Source of the DNA: Bacteroidia bacterium
GTDB lineage: Bacteria; Bacteroidota; Bacteroidia; Bacteroidales; Rikenellaceae
DNA length: 16,911 nt
Direction: 5' to 3'
NCBI GenBank assembly: GCA_025999315.1
Contig: BNXD01000033.1
Span: forward strand, 1 to 16,911
Shown: positions 1 to 6,761 of the stretch, piece by piece
Position numbering within the stretch: the first letter of the stretch is position 1
Layout: every line of letters begins with the position of its first letter
The notes under the pieces: generated by a model
Database searches by the model: none
Told to the model about the DNA's origin: nothing
The model's input: the letters and a program-made list of their open reading frames with translations, nothing else
Program-made: the position numbers and the translations under genes

Positions 1-197
1 CGCCTCGCTTTACGCCTCCTCGCAATCGACGACAAGCCGAGAGCCATCGGGCTTGCCCGAAATGGCCGAGGCGCGAAGGAGAAAGGCGGGCGTCTTTTTG
101 CCCGCCAATGGCGGCCCGGCTTCGCGCCTTTTGAACAGTCAGAAACGGACCTCATATGACTATTTTTAACCAACCTTTTAAATGCACAACGGTTCTT
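1..197. repeat. Nested inverted-repeat region downstream of the MFS gene; no convincing gene
   Basis: Arms at 69-78 (AGGCGCGAAG) and 120-129 (CTTCGCGCCT) are perfect 10-bp complements. Inside them, 85-91 (GGCGGGC) and 100-106 (GCCCGCC) form a second perfect 7-bp stem whose loop holds the T-run. A further hairpin lies at 48-59 (CGGGC/GCCCG). On the plus strand the outer arm is followed by TTTT (129-132), so it could terminate a plus-strand transcript coming from outside the window; the T-run is short, so this is weak. Several frames are open through the stretch, including an Arg-rich minus-strand one from an ATG at 155 to the window edge and two plus-strand frames that end at about 159 and 170. 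None is recognisable. I read it as an interspersed structured repeat or terminator, not a gene. Confidence 0.4.
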
Positions 198-1586
198 TTA
201 TTTTGATCTTTCGGACGCTCGTTTCTCCGCCATGCCTTTCCAGTAGTCGCCGATCTCCTCCAAAGAGATGTTCTTGGTCTCGGGAACGGAGGTTTTGGTG
301 AAGATCAGCCCCGAGATACAGATCGCCACAAGGATCAGGTAGAGAGGAATGTCGTTGCCGGACGTACGGGTGAAATATGCCGATATTTGCGGAAAGAAAG
401 TGTTGCCTGCCCAGTTGAAACCGTAGAAACCTATCATGGTGATGGACATAGCCTTGGCCCTTACGCGGTTGGGAAATATCTCGGTGCAGATGCTCCAGGG
501 TATCGGCCCGAGGGTGAGCGAGTGGGCGCCGATCGAGACGCAGAGGGCCACAAGGGCCCAGATGGGAGCCATGCCCCACTGTATGGAGGCGGCCATCAGC
601 AGGTGTCCGGCCATGATCAGCGAGAAGCCCAGAAACAGCACCTGACGGCGACCCAGCCTGGCAATGACCCAGAAGGCCGCTATGGTGCAGACGAGCATCC
701 ATGTGTCGATGTATGCCGCGCTGAGGATCGACTCCGATATGTCGCCCAGACCTAACTTGTACATTATCGTGGGCGCGTACATATGGAGGATGGTCGTACC
801 TACTATCTGGTTGTATATCATCACCATTATGCCCACGAAAAGAGCTGTCTTAAGCCCCGGCGCAAACAGTTCGCGGAACGATCCGGTCTCTTTCTTTCCC
901 AGGTCGGCCTTGATCGCCTGCACCTCCCGGTCCGCCACCTGGGGAGTCTCTATGCTGCGGATTATCTTCTCCGCCTCCTGGTTGCGGCCTCTGATCATCA
1001 GCCAGCGCGGAGAGTTGGGTATTATGGCAAGGAAAACGAAGAATGCCGCTACCGGTATTCCAACCGAGCCGAACATCCAGCGCCAGTGGCCGCCAAAAGA
1101 GAGCCCATAATCCACCAGTATCGAGATCAGAATGCCGATCACGATGGCCAGCTGGTTGGTGGTGGCGAGGATCCCGCGCATCCGGGTCGGAGCTATTTCG
1201 GCAATATATACAGGCGAAATAACCGACGAAAGGCCGATACCCAGCCCGCCCAATATGCGCCAGATCACGAACCAGGTGACCGTGTCGGCCATGGCGCACC
1301 CTATGGCCGAGATCATCAGCAGCAGCGCCGAGAATAGCAGGCCCTGCTTGCGACCCCATTTGTCAGCCACCCACAAACCCAGGAACGGGCCGGCGGCCGC
1401 ACCGAGCATGGCCGAACTTATCATCCAGCCTTTCTGGAATTCGGTCAGATGGAAATGGTCCTGAAGAAATGAGATCGCCCCCGATATAAGCGACAGATCA
1501 TATCCGAAAAGGAACCCTCCCATCGCGGCCCCGAAGGCCAGCATCCATACATAGGACTTGCTTTTTTGTTTCACCTGATATTCCAT
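198..1586 (-). CDS. MFS transporter, sugar porter family
   Basis: A 462-residue inner-membrane carrier of the sugar porter family (XylE/GLUT type), which usually performs sugar:H+ symport. Visible family marks are the loop D75-K-W-G-R-K80, the arginine-bearing loop around 132-138, P190-N-S-P-R-W195 after the sixth helix, G360-PIPW-364, an E369-I-F-P-N-R motif, and a terminal P435-E-T-K438. Hydrophobic stretches fit 12 helices with a central cytoplasmic loop at about 197-245. The usual Q-x-x-G-x-N of helix 7 reads Q260-I-V-G-T-T265, so the sugar-contact Asn is replaced by Thr; the substrate may not be a simple hexose. It is the last gene of the minus-strand unit, 104 bp after the GRE gene, and the gap shows no clear terminator. 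The family call is firm; the substrate and direction are inference. Confidence 0.92.
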   Translation of the reverse strand: MEYQVKQKSKSYVWMLAFGAAMGGFLFGYDLSLISGAISFLQDHFHLTEFQKGWMISSAMLGAAAGPFLGLWVADKWGRKQGLLFSALLLMISAIGCAMADTVTWFVIWRILGGLGIGLSSVISPVYIAEIAPTRMRGILATTNQLAIVIGILISILVDYGLSFGGHWRWMFGSVGIPVAAFFVFLAIIPNSPRWLMIRGRNQEAEKIIRSIETPQVADREVQAIKADLGKKETGSFRELFAPGLKTALFVGIMVMIYNQIVGTTILHMYAPTIMYKLGLGDISESILSAAYIDTWMLVCTIAAFWVIARLGRRQVLFLGFSLIMAGHLLMAASIQWGMAPIWALVALCVSIGAHSLTLGPIPWSICTEIFPNRVRAKAMSITMIGFYGFNWAGNTFFPQISAYFTRTSGNDIPLYLILVAICISGLIFTKTSVPETKNISLEEIGDYWKGMAEKRASERSK

Positions 1587-1690
1587 CGGTCAATTTTTAG
1601 GGTATGTCGACACGTCCCGGCGCTTTTGTTGCGAAAGTGTTGCGACGACTGGTTTTAGCGGTATCGTGCTCGTACGGCTCCTGTTCGTTG

Positions 1691-4021
1691 TCAGAATGTC
1701 TGTTCGGTGCGGGCGATTATGTCGGCCTGGCTCGCGCGGTCCAGGTTGGTGAAATAGTCGATGTAGCCCGACACGCGAACCATAAGGTCTTTGTGTTTTG
1801 AGGGGTTTTCCATCGCATCGAGCAGTGTCTCTCTGGTTACGCAGTTCATTTGCAGGTGCATGCCGCCTTTTTTCATATAGGCGTTCACAAGGGCCATTAT
1901 CTTGGTTATCGACTCGTCATCTTTGAGCAGATTGGGGTGAAAGCGAATGTTGCTTATCACCCCGCCTGCAAAATGTTCGGGATTCAGCTTCGAGATCGAA
2001 TTCAGCAGGGCGGTCGAGCCGCTCAGGTCCGTTCCGATCTGCGCCGATATTCCCGGGGGCAGGGTGTCTTTGTCGTTGCGGCCTTCGGGGGTCGCTCTGG
2101 TTACGATGCCTTCGTAGACGTGCGAGATGCGCGGGATACACTCGCAAAACCACGGCGAATTGTTGCGGAAACTGCGAAGGCCGCTTATGGCCTCCGCGCT
2201 TATTTTCTCAACCACAGGCACCAGATGGTCCACACCATCATCGTCGTTGCCGAACTTGGGCGTGGCGAGCATCGTTTTCTGGAGATGTTCATATCCGCTC
2301 CAGTTGTTCTCTATCGCGTCCATGAGTTGAGAGGCCTCGACCGACCTGTCGTCAAATACCGCCTTTTTAACTGCCGCCAGGTTGTTCACCGCGGCAATGA
2401 AGTCGTTGCAGCCCAGCGTATAGTAGAAATATTCGGTTTCGACCAGCATGTCGCGTCCCCGTTCGATGCAACCATCCATGAGCGCCGAGGCGAACGGCAG
2501 GGGAGTGTACTGCGAATGAAGATAGTCCATCATGTTGGTCGCGTAGGAGATATATTTTATAAAGTGGTTGTACTGCGTGCGATAGCTTTCGAGAAATTCT
2601 TCAAATGTGTCGCATTCGGCCAGCGATCTGGTTTTGGGCCCCACCTGCTCGCCCGTGTAGCGCCACACGCCGCCAAAGAGCGCCAGCTCCACGACCCTCA
2701 GCAGAAAGAGCGGGCGAGGCATGCCGCCGCCGATCATTTTGCCCGGTATCTCGGTTTCGTTGCATCCGCACTGTGCATACTGCAAAGCGTCCTGGGGTTT
2801 TACGCCATATTTTTCGAGGGCCGGGACAACCACCTCGTCGTTGAAGAAGGCGGCATGTGTTTCACCTCCGCGTACCGCTTCGATGACCTTTCGCACCATT
2901 GCAGGATCGAGGTTGCGGTGCCAGCGCACGAGTGTCTGCGGATTGAGCACACGACAGGACATGCTGGCGTCCATGCAGCGATGCGACAGCTCGTTGGTCA
3001 TGTCGTTGCCCCCGGCGTCGCGACCGCAGATGGTTACCGTTTGGGTGAGCGAGATCTTTATCCCGCCGATGGTTATCTCGGAAAACTTCAGGTAGAAACA
3101 CTGGAGTATCTCGAAGGCAAAGTCGTCGGTGAACCTGCCCCCGTCGAGCACGTCCTTTTTGAAGAGCGGGTAGATGTACTGGTCGAAACGGCCTATCGAG
3201 ATCGAGAATCCGTTCTGTTCCATGTGCATCACCTGATGAATGAACCAGACCGCCTGACAGCCCTGCCAGAAATCCCCGGCCGGGTATTCGGGTACGCGGC
3301 GCATGTTGGCGGCTATGGATTTGAGCTCCGCGCGTCGCTTTTCGTCCTTCTCCGCGGCCCACTGGCGTTCGGCCTCCTGCGCAAAACGGTGCGCATAACG
3401 GATCACCGCCTCCAGGGCTATCACCGCGGCCTTATTGAAGGTGTAGGCGATGGGGTCGTGGTCGAAAACCTCTTCCATGCGCTTTTTGGCACGCTCTATC
3501 ACACTGCGCAGCCCCTGTCTGACCACCAGCTCGTAGTTCACCGCCACATGGCCCTGTCCTTCGTCGCGACCGTAAGGGTTGCAGCAAATATCCAGATCGC
3601 GCAGTTTGACGACATACTCGGGAAAAACCGTATCGACCCGCTCGCGCATGGTCTTGCCGCGCCAGTAGTTGCGTATTTCGTTGAATTCGCGCTTCTCCTG
3701 CTGCGTCTCGAAAAAACTGTCGTTCACCTCCTGTTCGCAGTCGAAATGGATGTAGCGGATCACCGAGTCCTGAAACGAATATTCGGGGTATATCTCGTAT
3801 ATCCCGCGCCCTGAGCCATAGTTGCCCACTATCAGTTCGCCCTCCTTTATGATAACCGTTTTGTTGTCCAGGTAATGGGCCAGCGCCCTGGCGCGTTTGA
3901 CTTCGGCCACCTCGGTTTCATTCGCCCGCTCTGCCTGGGTGTAGAGCCTGGCTCGCTCCAGCCCCCACTTGCCTTCGGCGTCGAGAATTTCCTCTTTGAG
4001 TTTCAGTATCCTTGCGTTCAT
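1691..4021 (-). CDS. Glycyl radical enzyme of the PFL/glycerol-dehydratase superfamily, function unknown
   Basis: A 776-residue cytoplasmic glycyl radical enzyme. The C-terminal radical loop reads R749-V-S-G752-Y753, placing the radical glycine 24 residues before the end, as usual for the family. The catalytic cysteine loop reads Q417-C-G-C420-N-E422, giving the Cys-x-Glu found in GRE dehydratases and lyases. Upstream, G157-H158 followed by a conserved Tyr stretch resembles the active-site His of glycerol dehydratase. After the loop, PGK (426-428) is kept, but the next residues are G-G-G-M-P-R-P; the glycerol-dehydratase Asp 14 residues after Cys appears to be absent. Pyruvate formate-lyase is unlikely because the adjacent Cys-Cys pair is missing. 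The gene lies 21 bp downstream of its activase, inside a sulfatase/mannosidase unit, which suggests it acts on a sugar-derived product. The substrate cannot be read from the sequence. Confidence 0.9.
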   Translation of the reverse strand: MNARILKLKEEILDAEGKWGLERARLYTQAERANETEVAEVKRARALAHYLDNKTVIIKEGELIVGNYGSGRGIYEIYPEYSFQDSVIRYIHFDCEQEVNDSFFETQQEKREFNEIRNYWRGKTMRERVDTVFPEYVVKLRDLDICCNPYGRDEGQGHVAVNYELVVRQGLRSVIERAKKRMEEVFDHDPIAYTFNKAAVIALEAVIRYAHRFAQEAERQWAAEKDEKRRAELKSIAANMRRVPEYPAGDFWQGCQAVWFIHQVMHMEQNGFSISIGRFDQYIYPLFKKDVLDGGRFTDDFAFEILQCFYLKFSEITIGGIKISLTQTVTICGRDAGGNDMTNELSHRCMDASMSCRVLNPQTLVRWHRNLDPAMVRKVIEAVRGGETHAAFFNDEVVVPALEKYGVKPQDALQYAQCGCNETEIPGKMIGGGMPRPLFLLRVVELALFGGVWRYTGEQVGPKTRSLAECDTFEEFLESYRTQYNHFIKYISYATNMMDYLHSQYTPLPFASALMDGCIERGRDMLVETEYFYYTLGCNDFIAAVNNLAAVKKAVFDDRSVEASQLMDAIENNWSGYEHLQKTMLATPKFGNDDDGVDHLVPVVEKISAEAISGLRSFRNNSPWFCECIPRISHVYEGIVTRATPEGRNDKDTLPPGISAQIGTDLSGSTALLNSISKLNPEHFAGGVISNIRFHPNLLKDDESITKIMALVNAYMKKGGMHLQMNCVTRETLLDAMENPSKHKDLMVRVSGYIDYFTNLDRASQADIIARTEQTF

Positions 4022-4042
4022 ATTGTTGGATTGTTTTAAGGT

Positions 4043-4948
4043 TCAGTTTATCCGGCACCGGATGCCGGCGCGATTGAAAAATTCGTCGAGCTCCTTCATA
4101 TATGCGTCCGCGGGGGCGATCACCTCAGAAAGCCGATAAACCATGCCAATATCTTCATATTTCGACAGGGCCATCGCGTGATAGGGCAACAGGGAGAGGC
4201 TGCCCCGAAAACCGCACCCGAGCATGAACGCCGCCAATGCCTCGTTCTCTGCCGGGGTATCGTTCACACCGGGTACGACGATATGGCGGACGGTTATGTC
4301 GGCGCCCCGGTCAATGGCGCATTTAAAATTGTTGTGTATCAGCATATTGTCTGCGCCGGTGTATTGGCGGTGAAGTTCGGGGTCCATGATTTTCAGATCG
4401 AACAGCAGGTGGTCGGTGTGCGTCAGCAGACGGACGAACGCTTCCCTGCGGCAATGGCCCGAGGTGTCGAGCGCGGTGGATATTCCAACCCGGTGGGCCT
4501 CGGTGAAAAGCGCTTCGACAAACTCGTGTTGCATCGTCGGTTCGCCGCCCGACAGCGTAATTCCTCCGCCCGACTCACGGTAGTAATCGGCGTCCCGCAG
4601 CGCGAGCTCTATTATTTGCTCCACGCTCGCACTCCGTCCCGATATGGAGAGCGCGGACCGGGGACAAGCTTCAACGCATTTGCCGCAGAGGGTGCAGGCG
4701 GCAAAATCCACCGTATGCGCCCCCTCCGAAACGCTGTGCACACCCGCCTCACACGCCGGAACGCACGCCGAGCAGTGCGTACAAAGCCTGTGGGCCAGGA
4801 CCAGCTGCCACTCGCGATACATCGAGTCGGGATTGTGGCACCAAGCACAACGCAACGGACAGCCCTTAAGAAAAACCGTAGTTCGGATGCCCGGCCCGTC
4901 GTTGATCGAGAAACGCTGTATCTTCAGTATGTCGGCCCGCTCGCCCAT
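4043..4948 (-). CDS. Glycyl-radical enzyme activating enzyme (radical SAM)
   Basis: A 301-residue radical SAM protein that would install the glycyl radical on the adjacent GRE, using S-adenosylmethionine and a [4Fe-4S] cluster. The SAM cluster motif is C30-P-L-R-C34-A-W-C37 (Cys-x3-Cys-x2-Cys), preceded by the typical DGPGIR (17-22) and followed by NP (39-40). Two ferredoxin-like Cys sets follow (C56, C59, C62, C66 and C85, C88, C91, C95), as in activases of GRE dehydratases and decarboxylases but not in the short PFL activase. The SAM-binding GGEP is at 134-137. I start at the ATG at 4948 because family similarity begins right after it; the frame stays open upstream to an ATG at 5077, but that part lies inside the sulfatase gene and is not family-like. 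It starts 16 bp after the sulfatase stop. It is not a sulfatase-maturating enzyme: there is no C-terminal SPASM cysteine cluster. Confidence 0.93.
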   Translation of the reverse strand: MGERADILKIQRFSINDGPGIRTTVFLKGCPLRCAWCHNPDSMYREWQLVLAHRLCTHCSACVPACEAGVHSVSEGAHTVDFAACTLCGKCVEACPRSALSISGRSASVEQIIELALRDADYYRESGGGITLSGGEPTMQHEFVEALFTEAHRVGISTALDTSGHCRREAFVRLLTHTDHLLFDLKIMDPELHRQYTGADNMLIHNNFKCAIDRGADITVRHIVVPGVNDTPAENEALAAFMLGCGFRGSLSLLPYHAMALSKYEDIGMVYRLSEVIAPADAYMKELDEFFNRAGIRCRIN

Positions 4949-4964
4949 CAATGTCCGTCTGATC

Positions 4965-6761
4965 TTATACCTCTTCCAGAACGATGTTCCACAGCTCCGT
5001 CCCGGCAAGGTTGTCGCCCAGCAGTGTGAACGACAACTCCCTGTCGCCTGTCGACAGCTCCATGGTTCCCATTTCATGTACTTTTCCCTTCCCTATCGCG
5101 CCCTCCGCCTGGGAGATGGCGCCCTTAAGCACGGCCTTGACGCCTGCCGGTCCGGTCGTCGCCTCGAGTCGGACCCGGTATTTTCCGGCTCGGGCGACAG
5201 ATATTTTCCATACGGCAGCCGAGCCGGATGTTGTGGCCGAGATGCTGTGCGCCCACTGGCCCACGCCCTTCATATCCCCGGTGAAACGCCACGCTCCATT
5301 GAAATAGATGACCGTGTAAGGGTGTCTCCCAAAATAATAGGTAGGCTTGGCATAGGAATGCGGCTGCTTCATCACATCGGCGAACCACTCTTTCATCGCC
5401 TTCTCCAGGGCGAGCTTCTGCCGGGGGAACTGCTCGGACACGTCGGTCGTTTCGCCCATGTCGTTCTCCATGTCGTAAAGGGCATATCCCCTGTCGGGAA
5501 ATTTGACCAGTTTAAAACGATCGTTGCGCGCATAGAGATTGGCGGCGTCGTAATTTATCCCCTTGCGCACCAGGTCCATGTCCTGTCCCTGCTCGGCCCG
5601 AAAGCGCGTATCGTCGGAGGGTATGCGCAGGAACGAACTGACCACCACCCTGTCGCCGGAGCCGTAACGGCCCCTGGTCATGTTGTTGCGGAACGATCTT
5701 CCGTCGAGGTTTTTCATCGAGGATATATTCACGCCTGCAATGGCTGCCAGCGTAGGCAGAATGTCGGTAACATGGGTGAGCTGTCTGTTGCTCCCGGCAG
5801 CCACCACCCCGGGCCACCTGACCAGCATGGGCGAGAGGATGCCACCTTCGTGAACGGTGCCTTTGGTTCCTCTCAGGCTGTCGGGATTGCGCAACGCTAT
5901 CTCCCCGTCGGTCAAGGCAGCCCCCGGTCCCGAGTGTATATACCCGTTGTCGCTGAAAAAGATCACGATCGTATTATCCGCCAGCGACGCCTTGTCGAGG
6001 GCCGCCAATACCTCGCCTATCGACCTGTCAAGATGCTCCACAAGCCCGTTCAGGGCCGCATAAGAGTGCGACTGCCCTTCCCTGAGGTACCTCCCGACGA
6101 TCTGTTTGTCCGAGATCCAGGGGGCGTGGGGAGCAACATAGGCCAGTTGCATGAAGAACGGCTTGCCATCCTCCTTCGCATGGGCAAAATAGTCGGCCGC
6201 CTTTTCGGCCATACGTTCGAGGGTCCATCCCTTTTTCTCTTGCACGGGATAACAGGAGGTTCCCCTGAGCACGGCGGGCGTATCGTTCCAGCACATGTCG
6301 CTGTCGAGGTGCTCGTGCATCGTGGCCGATACCACATGATCGAACCCGCGGTCCCGGGGAAGGTATCCTGGCCCTTTGCCCGAATGCCATTTGCCGATCA
6401 GGGCGGTTTTGTAGCCGGCCCGCTTCATAACCTGCGGAAGAAGCGTCTCCTGCTGGCTTATGTAATCCAGACCCCAGTGCACGGCCGTAACGCCGGTTTT
6501 GATAAAACAGCGCCCCGTAAGCAGAGAGGCCCGGGTGGGCGCGCTGGCCGGTTCGACATAAAAACGCTCGAAAACCATCGACTGCCGGGCCAGGGCGTCA
6601 AGGTTGGGCGTTCTGACGTCCGGACGCCTGCGAGAATAATCGGCATAGCCCTGGTCGTCCGAAACGATAAGAAGTATATTGGGTTTGGGTTGTGCGGCAA
6701 AAACGCCTCCCGGCATCAACGACAGCACGCCTCCAGCCGTTATTAAAATCTTGCTGTTCAT
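4965..6761 (-). CDS. S1-family sulfatase (arylsulfatase-like), Ser-type, with C-terminal beta-rich domain
   Basis: A 598-residue exported sulfatase. An N-terminal signal peptide (about 1-22, ending VFAA) is followed by the Asp pair at 35-36 that binds Ca2+. The formylglycine signature is S73-A-P-T-R77 continuing to LLTGR (80-84), so the precursor residue is Ser, to be matured by an anaerobic sulfatase-maturating enzyme. A GKWH motif and the FFSDNG plus EGG block complete the alkaline-phosphatase-like fold. Residues about 478-598 form a separate beta-rich domain with a W-x-I-S-V...G-K-Y-R-V pattern like carbohydrate-binding beta-sandwich modules; this part is inference. Its ATG overlaps the stop of the GH2 gene by 4 bp (ATGA at 6758-6761), indicating coupled translation. 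It probably removes sulfate esters from a mannose-rich glycan; regioselectivity is unknown. Confidence 0.93.
   Translation of the reverse strand: MNSKILITAGGVLSLMPGGVFAAQPKPNILLIVSDDQGYADYSRRRPDVRTPNLDALARQSMVFERFYVEPASAPTRASLLTGRCFIKTGVTAVHWGLDYISQQETLLPQVMKRAGYKTALIGKWHSGKGPGYLPRDRGFDHVVSATMHEHLDSDMCWNDTPAVLRGTSCYPVQEKKGWTLERMAEKAADYFAHAKEDGKPFFMQLAYVAPHAPWISDKQIVGRYLREGQSHSYAALNGLVEHLDRSIGEVLAALDKASLADNTIVIFFSDNGYIHSGPGAALTDGEIALRNPDSLRGTKGTVHEGGILSPMLVRWPGVVAAGSNRQLTHVTDILPTLAAIAGVNISSMKNLDGRSFRNNMTRGRYGSGDRVVVSSFLRIPSDDTRFRAEQGQDMDLVRKGINYDAANLYARNDRFKLVKFPDRGYALYDMENDMGETTDVSEQFPRQKLALEKAMKEWFADVMKQPHSYAKPTYYFGRHPYTVIYFNGAWRFTGDMKGVGQWAHSISATTSGSAAVWKISVARAGKYRVRLEATTGPAGVKAVLKGAISQAEGAIGKGKVHEMGTMELSTGDRELSFTLLGDNLAGTELWNIVLEEV

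Noticed and set aside
1850..3814. Long plus-strand open frame opposite the GRE gene
   Set aside because: It has no recognisable family and lies entirely antisense to the firmly identified glycyl radical enzyme; long antisense frames are expected in G+C-rich genes.
1691..4021. GRE as pyruvate formate-lyase
   Set aside because: Pyruvate formate-lyase has two adjacent catalytic cysteines; this protein has C-G-C followed by N-E, and its activase has the extra ferredoxin clusters.
4043..4948. Activase as the sulfatase-maturating enzyme
   Set aside because: It has the DGPGIR start, two ferredoxin-like Cys sets right after the SAM motif, and no C-terminal SPASM cysteines; it is adjacent to a GRE.
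4949..5077. Longer start for the activase
   Set aside because: The extension overlaps the sulfatase coding region and adds non-homologous Arg/Trp/Cys-rich residues; the ATG at 4948 sits directly before the conserved family sequence.
4644..6746. 700-codon plus-strand open frame opposite the first sulfatase and activase
   Set aside because: No domain is recognisable and the opposite strand carries intact sulfatase and activase motifs.
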